Shown piece after piece: positions 1 to 11,732 of a DNA stretch of 64,000 nucleotides. Where the stretch lies: positions 37,209,792 to 37,273,791 of the forward strand of contig OW121740.1 in NCBI GenBank assembly GCA_933228675.1, read 5' to 3'. The notes beneath the pieces were generated by a model, which was not told the origin of the DNA, did no database searches, and worked only from the letters and a program-made list of their open reading frames with translations. Each line of letters starts with the position of its first letter. The first letter of the stretch is position 1. The translations under genes were made by a program, and so were the position numbers. The DNA is from Stomorhina lunata. Its lineage: Eukaryota > Arthropoda > Insecta > Diptera > Rhiniidae.

Positions 1-3000
1 ACAACTTTTCTATAGAAAACTTGTCCAATCGACAACTTTTCTATAGAAAACTTGTCCAATCGACAACTTTTCTATAGAAAACTTGTCCAATCGACAACTT
101 TTCTATAGAAAACTTGTCCAATCGACAACTTTTCTATAGAAAACTTGTCCAATCGACAACTTTTCTATAGAAAACTTGTCCAATCGACAACTTTTCTATA
201 GAAAACTTGTCCAATCGACAACTTTTCTATAGAAAACTTGTCCAATCGACAACTTTTCTATAGAAAACTTGTCCAATCGACAACTTTTCTATAGAAAACT
301 TGTCCAATCGACAACTTTTCTATAGAAAACTTGTCCAATCGACAACTTTTCTATAGAAAACTTGTCCAATCGACAACTTTTCTATAGAAAACTTGTCCAA
401 TCGACAACTTTTCTATAGAAAACTTGTCCAATCGACAACTTTTCTATAGAAAACTTGTCCAATCGACAACTTTTCTATAGAAAACTTGTCCAATCGACAA
501 CTTTTCTATAGAAAACTTGTCCAATCGACAACTTTTCTATAGAAAACTTGTCCAATCGACAACTTTTCTATAGAAAACTTGTCCAATCGACAACTTTTCT
601 ATAGAAAACTTGTCCAATCGACAACTTTTCTATAGAAAACTTGTCCAATCGACAACTTTTCTATAGAAAACTTGTCCAATCGACAACTTTTCTATAGAAA
701 ACTTGTCCAATCGACAACTTTTCTATAGAAAACTTGTCCAATCGACAACTTTTCTATAGAAAACTTGTCCAATCGACAACTTTTCTATAGAAAACTTGTC
801 CAATCGACAACTTTTCTATAGAAAACTTGTCCAATCGACAACTTTTCTATAGAAAACTTGTCCAATCGACAACTTTTCTATAGAAAACTTGTCCAATCGA
901 CAACTTTTCTATAGAAAACTTGTCCAATCGACAACTTTTCTATAGAAAACTTGTCCAATCGACAACTTTTCTATAGAAAACTTGTCCAATCGACAACTTT
1001 TCTATAGAAAACTTGTCCAATCGACAACTTTTCTATAGAAAACTTGTCCAATCGACAACTTTTCTATAGAAAACTTGTCCAATCGACAACTTTTCTATAG
1101 AAAACTTGTCCAATCGACAACTTTTCTATAGAAAACTTGTCCAATCGACAACTTTTCTATAGAAAACTTGTCCAATCGACAACTTTTCTATAGAAAACTT
1201 GTCCAATCGACAACTTTTCTATAGAAAACTTGTCCAATCGACAACTTTTCTATAGAAAACTTGTCCAATCGACAACTTTTCTATAGAAAACTTGTCCAAT
1301 CGACAACTTTTCTATAGAAAACTTGTCCAATCGACAACTTTTCTATAGAAAACTTGTCCAATCGACAACTTTTCTATAGAAAACTTGTCCAATCGACAAC
1401 TTTTCTATAGAAAACTTGTCCAATCGACAACTTTTCTATAGAAAACTTGTCCAATCGACAACTTTTCTATAGAAAACTTGTCCAATCGACAACTTTTCTA
1501 TAGAAAACTTGTCCAATCGACAACTTTTCTATAGAAAACTTGTCCAATCGACAACTTTTCTATAGAAAACTTGTCCAATCGACAACTTTTCTATAGAAAA
1601 CTTGTCCAATCGACAACTTTTCTATAGAAAACTTGTCCAATCGACAACTTTTCTATAGAAAACTTGTCCAATCGACAACTTTTCTATAGAAAACTTGTCC
1701 AATCGACAACTTTTCTATAGAAAACTTGTCCAATCGACAACTTTTCTATAGAAAACTTGTCCAATCGACAACTTTTCTATAGAAAACTTGTCCAATCGAC
1801 AACTTTTCTATAGAAAACTTGTCCAATCGACAACTTTTCTATAGAAAACTTGTCCAATCGACAACTTTTCTATAGAAAACTTGTCCAATCGACAACTTTT
1901 CTATAGAAAACTTGTCCAATCGACAACTTTTCTATAGAAAACTTGTCCAATCGACAACTTTTCTATAGAAAACTTGTCCAATCGACAACTTTTCTATAGA
2001 AAACTTGTCCAATCGACAACTTTTCTATAGAAAACTTGTCCAATCGACAACTTTTCTATAGAAAACTTGTCCAATCGACAACTTTTCTATAGAAAACTTG
2101 TCCAATCGACAACTTTTCTATAGAAAACTTGTCCAATCGACAACTTTTCTATAGAAAACTTGTCCAATCGACAACTTTTCTATAGAAAACTTGTCCAATC
2201 GACAACTTTTCTATAGAAAACTTGTCCAATCGACAACTTTTCTATAGAAAACTTGTCCAATCGACAACTTTTCTATAGAAAACTTGTCCAATCGACAACT
2301 TTTCTATAGAAAACTTGTCCAATCGACAACTTTTCTATAGAAAACTTGTCCAATCGACAACTTTTCTATAGAAAACTTGTCCAATCGACAACTTTTCTAT
2401 AGAAAACTTGTCCAATCGACAACTTTTCTATAGAAAACTTGTCCAATCGACAACTTTTCTATAGAAAACTTGTCCAATCGACAACTTTTCTATAGAAAAC
2501 TTGTCCAATCGACAACTTTTCTATAGAAAACTTGTCCAATCGACAACTTTTCTATAGAAAACTTGTCCAATCGACAACTTTTCTATAGAAAACTTGTCCA
2601 ATCGACAACTTTTCTATAGAAAACTTGTCAAATCGACAACTTTTTTATAGAAAACTTGTCCAATCGACAACTTTTCTATAGAAAACTTGTCCAATCGACA
2701 ACTTTTCTATAGAAAACTTGTCCAATCGACAACTTTTCTATAGAAAACTTGTCCAATCGACAACTTTTCTATAGAAAACTTGTCCAATCGACAACTTTTC
2801 TATAGAAAACTTGTCCAATCGACAACTTTTCTATAGAAAACTTGTCCAATCGACAACTTTTCTATAGAAAACTTGTCCAATCGACAACTTTTCTATAGAA
2901 AACTTGTCCAATCGACAACTTTTCTATAGAAAACTTGTCCAATCGACAACTTTTCTATAGAAAACTTGTCCAATCGACAACTTTTCTATAGAAAACTTGT

Positions 3001-6000
3001 CCAATCGGCAACTTTCTATAGAAAACTTGTCCAATCGACAACTTTTCTATAGAAAACTTGTCCAATCGACAACTTTTCTATAGAAAACTTGTCCAATCGA
3101 CAACTTTTCTATAGAAAACTTGTCCAATCGACAACTTTTCTATAGAAAACTTGTCCAATCGACAACTTTTCTATAGAAAACTTGTCCAATCGACAACTTT
3201 TCTATAGAAAACTTGTCCAATCGACAACTTTTCTATAGAAAACTTGTCCAATCGACAACTTTTCTATAGAAAACTTGTCCAATCGACAACTTTTCTATAG
3301 AAAACTTGTCCAATCGACAACTTTTCTATAGAAAACTTGTCCAATCGACAACTTTTCTATAGAAAACTTGTCCAATCGACAACTTTTCTATAGAAAACTT
3401 GTCCAATAGACAACTTTTCTATAGAAAACTTGTCCAATCGACAACTTTTCTATAGAAAACTTGTCCAATCGACAACTTTTCTATAGAAAACTTGTCCAAT
3501 CGACAACTTTTCTATAGAAAACTTGTCCAATCGACAACTTTTCTATAGGAAAACTTGTCCAATCGACAACTTTTCTATAGAAAACTTGTCCAATCGACAA
3601 CTTTTCTATAGAAAACTTGTCCAATCGACAACTTTTCTATAGAAAACTTGTCCAATCGACAACTTTTCTATAGAAAAACTTGTCCAATCGACAACTTTTC
3701 TATAGAAAACTTGTCCAATCGACAACTTTTCTATAGAAAACTTGTCCAATCGACAACTTTTCTATAGAAAACTTGTCCAATCGACAACTTTTCTATAGAA
3801 AACTTGTCCAATCGACAACTTTTCTATAGAAAACTTGTCCAATCGACAACTTTTCTATAGAAAACTTGTCCAATCGACAACTTTTCTATAGAAAACTTGT
3901 CCAATCGACAACTTTTCTATAGAAAACTTGTCAAATCGACAACTTTTCTATAGAAAACTTGTCCAATCGACAACTTTTCTATAGAAAACTTGTCCAATCG
4001 ACAACTTTTCTATAGAAAACTTGTCCAATCGACAACTTTTTTATAGAAAACTTGTCCAATCGACAACTTTTCTATAGAAAACTTGTCCAATCGACAACTT
4101 TTCTATAGAAAACTTGTCCAATCGACAACTTTTCTATAGAAAACTTGTCCAATCGACAACTTTTCTATAGAAAACTTGTCCAATCGACAACTTTTCTATA
4201 GAAAACTTGTCCAATCGACAACTTTTCTATAGAAAACTTGTCCAATCGACAACTTTTCTATAGAAAACTTGTCCAATCGACAACTTTTCTATAGAAAACT
4301 TGTCCAATCGGCAACTTTTCTATAGAAAACTTGTCCAATCGACAACTTTTCTATAGAAAACTTGTCCAATCGACAACTTTTCTATAGAAAACTTGTCCAA
4401 TCGACAACTTTTCTATAGAAAACTTGTCCAATCGACAACTTTTCTATAGAAAACTTGTCCAATCGACAACTTTTCTATAGAAAACTTGTCCAATCGACAA
4501 CTTTTCTATAGAAAACTTGTCCAATCGACAACTTTTCTATAGAAAACTTGTCCAATCGACAACTTTTCTATAGAAAACTTGTCCAATCGACAACTTTTCT
4601 ATAGAAAACTTGTCCAATAGACAACTTTTCTATAGAAAACTTGTCCAATCGACAACTTTTCTATAGAAAACTTGTCCAATCGACAACTTTTCTATAGAAA
4701 ACTTGTCCAATCGACAACTTTTCTATAGAAAACTTGTCCAATCGACAACTTTTCTATAGAAAACTTGTATAATCGACAACTTTTCTATAGAAAACTTGTC
4801 CAATCGACAACTTTTCTATAGAAAACTTGTCCAATCGACAACTTTTCTATAGAAAACTTGTCCAATCGACAACTTTTCTATAGAAAACTTGTCCAATCGA
4901 CAACTTTTCTATAGAAAACTTGTCCAATCGACAACTTTTCTATAGAAAACTTGTCCAATCGACAACTTTTTTATAGAAAACTTGTCCAATCGACAACTTT
5001 TCTATGGAAAACTTGTCCAATCGACAACTTTTCTATAGAAAACTTGTCCAATCGACAACTTTTCTATAGAAAACTTGTCCAATCGACAACTTTTCTATAG
5101 AAAACTTGTCCAATCGACAACTTTTCTATAGAAAACTTGTCCAATCGACAACTTTTCTATAGAAAACTTGTCCAATCGACAACTTTTCTATAGAAAACTT
5201 GTCCAATCGACAACTTTTCTATAGAAAACTTGTCCAATCGACAACTTTTCTATAGAAAACTTGTCCAATCGACAACTTTTCTATAGAAAACTTGTCCAAT
5301 CGACAACTTTTCTATAGAAAACTTGTCCAATCGACAACTTTTCTATAGAAAACTTGTCCAATCGACAACTTTTCTATAGAAAACTTGTCCAATCGACAAC
5401 TTTTCTATAGAAAACTTGTCCAATCGACAACTTTTCTATAGAAAACTTGTCCAATCGACAACTTTTCTATAGAAAACTTGTCCAATCGACAACTTTTCTA
5501 TAGAAAACTTGTCCAATCGACAACTTTTCTATAGAAAACTTGTCCAATCGACAACTTTTCTATAGAAAACTTGTCAAATCGACAACTTTTCTATAGAAAA
5601 CTTGTCCAATCGACAACTTTTCTATAGAAAACTTGTCCAATCGACAACTTTTCTATAGAAAACTTGTCCAATCGACAACTTTTCTATAGAAAACTTGTCC
5701 AATCGACAACTTTTCTATAGAAAACTTGTCCAATCGATAACTTTTCTATAGAAAACATGACAACTTTTCTATAGAAAACTTGTCCAATCGACAACTTTTC
5801 TATAGAAAACTTGTCCAATCGACAACTTTTCTATAGAAAACTTGTCCAATCGACAACTTTTCTATAGAAAACTTGTCCAATCGACAACTTTTCTATAGAA
5901 AACTTGTCCAATCGACAACTTTTCTATAGAAAACTTGTCCAATCGACAACTTTTCTATAGAAAACTTGTCCAATCGACAACTTTTCTATAGAAAACTTGT

Positions 6001-7262
6001 CCAATCGACAACTTTTCTATAGAAAACTTGTCCAATCGACAACTTTTCTATAGAAAACTTGTCCAATCGACAACTTTTCTATAGAAAACTTGTCCAATCG
6101 ACAACTTTTCTATAGAAAAACTTGTCCAATCGACAACTTTTCTATAGAAAACTTGTCCAATCGACAACTTTTCTATAGAAAACTTGTCCAATCGACAACT
6201 TTTCTATAGAAAACTTGTCCAATCGACAACTTTTCTATAGAAAACTTGTCCAATCGACAACTTTTCTATAGAAAACTTGTCCAATCGACAACTTTTCTAT
6301 AGAAAACTTGTCCAATCGACAACTTTTCTATAGAAAACTTGTCCAATCGACAACTTTTCTATAGAAAACTTGTCCAATCGACAACTTTTCTATAGAAAAA
6401 CTTGTCCAATCGACAACTTTTCTATAGAAAACTTGTCCAATCGACAACTTTTCTATAGAAAACTTGTCCAATCGACAACTTTTCTATAGAAAACTTGTCC
6501 AATCGACAACTTTTCTATAGAAAACTTGTCCAATCGACAACTTTTCTATAGAAAACTTGTCCAATCGACAACTTTTCTATAGAAAACTTGTCCAATCGAT
6601 AATTTTTCTATAGAAAACTTGTCCAATCGATAATTTTTTCTATAGAAAACTTGTCCTATCGATAACTTTTCTATAGCAAACTTGTCCTATCGTCAACTTT
6701 TCTATAGAAAACTTGTCCAATCGACAACTTTTCTATAGAAAACTTGTCCAATCGACAACTTTTCTATAGAAAACTTGTCCAATCAACAACTTTTCTATAG
6801 AAAACTTGTCCAATCGACAACTTTTCTATAGAAAACTTGTCCAATCGACAACTTTTCTATAGAAAACTTGTCCAATCGACAACTTTTCTATAGAAAACTT
6901 GTCCAATCGACAACTTTTCTATAGAAAACTTGTCCAATCGACAACTTTTCTATAGAAAACTTGTCCAATCGATAATTTTTCTATAGAAGACTTGTCCTAT
7001 CGATAACTTTTCTATAGCAAACTTGTCCTATCGTCAACTTTTCTATAGAAAACTTGTCCTATCGCCAATTTTTCTGTAGAAAACTTGTCCTATCTCGAAC
7101 TTTTCTATAGAATACTTCAAATATCGCCTACTTTCCTATAGAAAACTTGTCCTATCGAAAACTTTCCTATAGAAAAGTTATCCTATCGCCAAATTTTCTA
7201 TAGAAAACTTGTCAACTTTTCTGTACAAAAATAAGCTTTAGTCAACTTTTCTGTAGAGAAAA
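1..7262. repeat. 31-bp satellite array A
   Basis: Head-to-tail 31-bp units fill the left edge, roughly 230 copies. Each unit centres on the palindrome TTTTCTATAGAAAA. With flanking ACAAC/CTTGT this makes a 24-bp dyad broken by one C/C mismatch, plus a 7-bp spacer (CCAATCG). Units 1-2600 are almost invariant. Scattered substitutions begin near 2630, a shortened unit lies at about 5735-5765, and units from about 6590 and 6960 onward are clearly diverged (cgataa, cctatcg variants). Homogeneous core and diverged margin is the usual signature of unequal exchange. No coding frame is plausible. The array continues beyond the window. Confidence 0.99.
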
Positions 7263-8297
7263 ATTTTTAATTCTCAAATTCTTTCCAATTAAGTTTATAA
7301 ATTTGAAATTATGATTTGCGTTTGCCGTTTATTTTAATGTTCATGCTAAATTTTTTGAGAGGTGTAAAAAATCTGAAACCTGCTTCTTCGAAACGTGGGT
7401 CGTTTCAGCCCAAAACCATTTTCATGTTAAGTTTATACATGTTGTTACCTCTTCATCTATTTTTTCGAACATTTTTATGAATTCATTTGCATATGAACAT
7501 TTTTGCATTTCTTTTGTTTGAACAAAAATTCATAAATTCATTCCATTCATTAGTTCATATTTTTAATAATTTTATGCACATAAAATGCCATGAATATGAA
7601 GAATGCAACAGCCGAAAGACTAAACCCAGTCGTCATCCTGGTCATTTGCCCATTTTTAACACAAGTTGGCTCTTTGTTGAAGGCAGTGGAGGTTGCTTTA
7701 TTGTTGTTGTTGTTGGTTGCAGTTGTAGGTTGTAGTTTATGTGCGTGTTTGGGAACCAGGAATGACTTTTTTCATATCTTTTGCTGGCTTAAGACTTGGA
7801 GGCGCTTGCATTTCAAAATGAAATATTTTATTGGAAAATAGTATATAATTATTTTTTTTAAAAAAGCTTTTTCTTTTCAATTTATGTTTGGTTTTAACAT
7901 AATTAAATGCAAATTTATGTTGGTTTAAGGGCACGAAATCATCATAACCAGGAAAAAGGACATATTAAAAATATGTTAATTTTTACATCTTTTACAGAAA
8001 AAGTATTTTTCTATAACATTTTTTCTCTCTGTGCATTTTTTTTAATTGTGCAATTGTGTAAATTTTTATAATTTTCATGGCAAATGGCATTTTGTCAATC
8101 GCACCCAAATTTTCTTCTATAAAAAATTTTTAGAACTTCAGTCATAAAATTTTTATAAATTGAAATAAATCTTAAAAACAAGCGTTATTCGACATTTTTG
8201 CATAAATTATAATTTATTTTTTGATTTGGTTGCTTGGTCTTTTTTTCTTCTTAAAAAAAAACAACAACAAAAATACTACTTTAGTTCTGTCTGTCTT
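7263..8297. other. AT-rich spacer between opposed satellites
   Basis: About 1 kb of non-satellite, AT-rich DNA separates the two satellite orientations. Short open frames at 7487-7841 overlap in several frames and lack codon structure or recognisable domains, so I do not call a gene. I saw no terminal repeats, tRNA-like boxes or transposase motifs. The sequence may be ancestral single-copy DNA or a decayed insertion. Confidence 0.6.
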
Positions 8298-9623
8298 TGT
8301 TTTCTACAGAAAACTTGACGATAGTAAACATTTTTTGATTTTTCTATACAAAAGTTGACGATAGATCGAGTTTTCTATAGAAAAGTTGACGATAGGTCGA
8401 GTTTTCTATAGAAAAGTTGACGATAGGTCGAGTTTTCTATAGAAAAGTTTACGATAGGTCGAGTTTTCTATAGAAAAGTTTACGATAGGTCGAGTTTTCT
8501 ACAGAAAAGTTGACGATAGGTCGAGTTTTCTATAGAAAAGTTGACGATAGGTCGAGTTTTCTATAGAAAAAGTTGACGATAGGTCGAGTTTTCTATAGAA
8601 AAGTTGACGATAGGTCGAGTTTTCTATAGAAAAGTTGACGATAGGTCGAGTTTTCTATGGAAAAGTTGACGTTAGGTCGAGTTTTCTATAGAAAAGTTGG
8701 CGATAGGTCGAGTTTTCTATAGAAAAGTTGACGATAAGTCGAGTTTTCTACAGAAAAGTTGACGATAGGTCGAGTTTTCTATAGAAAAGTTGACGATAGG
8801 TCGAGTTTTCTACAGAAAAGTTGACGATAGGTCGAGTTTTCTATAGAAAAGTTGACGTTAGGTCGAGTTTTCTATAGAAAAGTTGGCGATAGGTCGAGTT
8901 TTCTATAGAAAAGTTGACGATAGGTCGAGTTTTCTATAGAAAAGTTGACGATAGGTCGAGTTTTCTATAGAAAAGTTGACGATAGGTCGAGTTTTCTATA
9001 GAAAAGTTGACGATAGGTCGAGTTTTCTATAGAAAAGTTGACGATAGGTCGAGTTTTCTATAGAAAAGTTGACGATAGGTCGAGTTTTCTATAGAAAGGT
9101 TGACGATAGGTCGAGTTTTCTATAGAAAAGTTGACGACAGGTTGAGTTTTCTATAGAAAAGTTGACGATAGGTCGAGTTTTCTGTAGAAAAGTTGACGAT
9201 AGGTCGAGTTTTCTATAGAAAAGTTGACGATAGATCGAGTTTTCTATAGAAAAGTTGACGATAGGTCGAGTTTTCTATAGAAAAGTTGACGATAGGTCGA
9301 GTTTTCTATAGAAAAGTTGACGATAGGTCGAGTTTTCTATAGAAAAGTTGACGATAGGTCGAGTTTTCTATAGAAAAGTTGACGATAGGTCGAGTTTTCT
9401 ATAGAAAAGTTGACGATAGGTCGAGTTTTCTATAGAAAAGTTGACGATAGGTCGAGTTTTCTATAGAAAAGTTGAAGATAGGTCGAGTTTTCTATAGAAA
9501 AGTTGACGATAGGTCGAGTTTTCTATAGAAAAGTTGACGATAGGTCTAGTTTTCTATAGAAAAGTTGACGATAGGTCGAGTTTTCTATAGAAAAGTTGAC
9601 GATAGGTCGAGTTTTCTATAGAA
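8298..9623. repeat. 31-bp satellite array B, left part
   Basis: About 42 units of 31 bp built on the same TTTTCTATAGAAAA core, with the linker CGATAGGTCGAG instead of array A's linker. Read in reverse complement, array A's unit matches this one at about 27 of 31 positions, so the two arrays are one family in opposite orientations. The first units (8298-8400) are diverged and the rest are uniform apart from single changes (for example 8659, 8690, 9137, 9476). The array stops abruptly inside a unit at 9623, where the LTR element begins, and resumes at 22831. Confidence 0.98.
9620..9623. repeat. Target-site duplication AGAA, left
   Basis: The 4 bp AGAA directly precede the TGTC start of the 5' LTR and recur at 22827-22830 directly after the 3' LTR. 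Joining the flanks across one copy gives the normal satellite sequence tctatAGAAaagttgacg. Four-bp duplications are typical of Ty3/gypsy integrases. Confidence 0.95.
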
Positions 9624-10979
9624 TGTCGTGTCCCCCTGACGGGTTAAGTTTTTTTTTGAAAAAGAATAAGATAAATAAGCAATACCGAAAACATCTGGCA
9701 GAGGAACTTGATGGAATAGGGAACTGAAAAAAAAGATGGCAGCCAGAAAAGAAAAAGGCGGGAGGAATGGGTGAGAAAGAAAAATGATTGGGGCAGGAAT
9801 GAGAGGATTAGAGACACTTCGAGAAAGAATGTAAAAAAGGAATGATGGTGAAGTGAAGGAAAAAAAAGGAAAGTGACATTTTTATTTTTGAAATTAATTT
9901 TTTATGGAAGTTTTTTTTTGTTAAAATAAAATTTGATTAAAACTTAATAAATAAAACACGCATACAATAATTACAAAATAACATTTATTCCAATTATTCA
10001 AACACACACCACACAATTAATTAATAAAACACACACAATTAATACACAAATAACACACAATTAATAACAATTAATACACAAATAACACTACAACTTACCA
10101 AAATTTACAAAAATATTAAAATTTACAAAAAATATTAAAATAATAAAAATATTAAAATACAAATAAAATACAAAAAGACAAAAAAATAAATTTGAAACAA
10201 TTTGCTTACAAGGTTTGCTTACAAGATCCAACTAGCCGTCCAGCCAGACGGACGGACATCGCCAAATCGGCTCAGCAAGTAATTCTAAGCCTATATGCAT
10301 ATGTTCAGGAAAACAATTACGTGCCGAGGAGTGTTAGAAACCGCCACCTTGATCTCCTCAAATAAAAAGGAAACGTTGCAGCTCAGACGGACAGGACTAA
10401 GACGTTGAAAAGAAAAATAAAAACAAGAAGCAGATTTTTTTTTTGCATTTGGTGAGGGACGGTTGAGAGCCCTAAATAACGTATATCGGGACCGATCTAC
10501 GGGTTTTTTTTATTAGTGTAGTGCTCAATACGACAAACCACTTTGCCTTGTTTTCATTTAATTACGAAAGACTGTAACGCTAACTAACTTGAGCTACGCG
10601 ATGTAATGAAGAAGAAAATGGAGTAAAGCACCCAAGGTAAGTGAGTTAATATAATTATGTAAGGGTAGATGTAGGGGCAGTTCCTAACAAATTAGGCCAA
10701 GGAACTGCCAAGGAAGAGGGTGGGCTGGCCAAGCAGCAGAATACCAGCTGCCAACCAGGAAAATAGAATGTTGCAATGTCCAGGGACAAGCACATTCCCT
10801 AAGGCTCATAGAATAGGAATTGGAGATTGACATTTGGTCTCAATCTCTTTTTGATTAACGACTTGTGGGTGGCTGATTTGGTGGACCGCACGCCCTCTAC
10901 CGGCTTAGCCAGGCAAATGTCACCATGCCAAGCGTTGCCAGTCAGTCATCCACGGAGTCCGCCTCAAGAGTCGTTGACA
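9624..10979 (+). repeat. 5' LTR (1356 bp)
   Basis: Direct repeat of 21471-22826, equal in length and without a difference in the stretches I compared. It starts TGTCGTG and ends GTTGACA, giving short TGTC/GACA inverted ends. It has an AT-rich, CA-rich middle (about 9940-10200) with AATAAA-like signals. A short open frame near 10827 occurs in both LTRs and is probably fortuitous. The promoter and poly(A) site should lie here, but I cannot place the R region. Confidence 0.96.
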
Positions 10980-10983
10980 AAAA

Positions 10984-11001
10984 TGGCGCCCAACAATGGG
11001 G
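10984..11001 (+). promoter_or_regulatory. Primer binding site, tRNA-Lys type
   Basis: TGGCGCCCAAC, 4 nt after the 5' LTR, is complementary over 11 nt to the CCA-bearing 3' end of fly tRNA-Lys (CTT) as I recall it. The similarity weakens after that (AATGGGG where the tRNA complement reads GTGGGG). It should prime minus-strand DNA synthesis. Confidence 0.85.
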
Positions 11002-11044
11002 GCCCGAATTTCGGGTTTCCATACATCCACAGTCAAGTATATTA

Positions 11045-11524
11045 CTCTTTATTTGTCATTGAATAAGGTAATCAAATCCAGCGTAAGTCATACTGATCCC
11101 GATCAATCAAGGTCAATCAGTATTTGCGACGCTGGAATTGGTAATCTTATTGAATGAGAAATAGAGAGGCCTGCTATTGGTCTTTTATCTAGAACTCTTG
11201 TAAGTCTCATTATCTGAGAATTAATATTCTGATATTGATAGCTACATTGTTCTAGAGAAAAGAGCAACAAGCAGGATATACTTAAAATTTAAAATCAAAA
11301 TCAATAGCCCAAAGGTAAAGTTTTCAAAACTTAGATTTTTAACGGATAAGTCGTGGAATAAAGCTATTACAGCTTATTCCATTGTCGATCCGTTGAAAGC
11401 CTAAGCTTTGAAAAACTTTGTCTACCAGCTTTCCCCCATTTCAATTCCCAGTTCCTATTTCAAAAACATAAATCAAATTTTAAAATAGATCCCTGGCTGT
11501 TGTCAATGGTTCTATTTTTCTGGT
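11045..11524 (+). other. Leader with three to four consecutive long hairpins
   Basis: The untranslated leader between primer site and gag contains adjacent imperfect inverted repeats of similar size. H1 is 11045-11168 (arms share CCAGCGT, ATACTGAT, AATAAG), H2 is 11170-11275 (arms share CCTGCT and TCTAGAAC), and H3 is 11317-11419 (arms share AACGGAT, GGAATAA and an AAAGTTTT block). A weaker H4 is 11424-11524 (ACCAG, CCATT, CTATTT). H1 to H3 each pair over most of their length by eye. Possible roles are RNA packaging or dimerisation, internal ribosome entry, or a small-RNA source; none can be chosen from sequence. Confidence 0.75.
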
Positions 11525-11732
11525 TTCTACCCTTACAAATTGTTATAAGCTCACTACTAATAATAATATAAATCTTATAAACTACTAATAAATAAATAAA
11601 AAAAAAAATTCATATAAATAATAAAAGTTTTAATTTCAGCTTGGATAAAATTTTGGCGAGTCATAGTAATATTTAGTAAATTACAATAAAAATTATAAGA
11701 AAAATTTAATAGGATAGATAGCTATAAATAGT
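11525..11732 (+). other. Remainder of retrotransposon leader
   Basis: AT-rich sequence between the hairpin run and the gag start at 11733. It has runs of TAATAA and TAAATAAATA and no open frame. Nothing else is recognisable. Confidence 0.6.

Noticed and set aside
1..7262. CRISPR-like appearance of 31-bp repeats
   Set aside because: There are no unique spacers. Units are contiguous and tandem in a eukaryotic genome, so this is satellite DNA.
10827..11066. 79-residue open frame at the end of the 5' LTR, repeated as 61 residues in the 3' LTR
   Set aside because: It is present in both LTRs, differs only where it runs out of the LTR, has no domain and crosses the primer site. It is most likely a chance frame in conserved LTR sequence.
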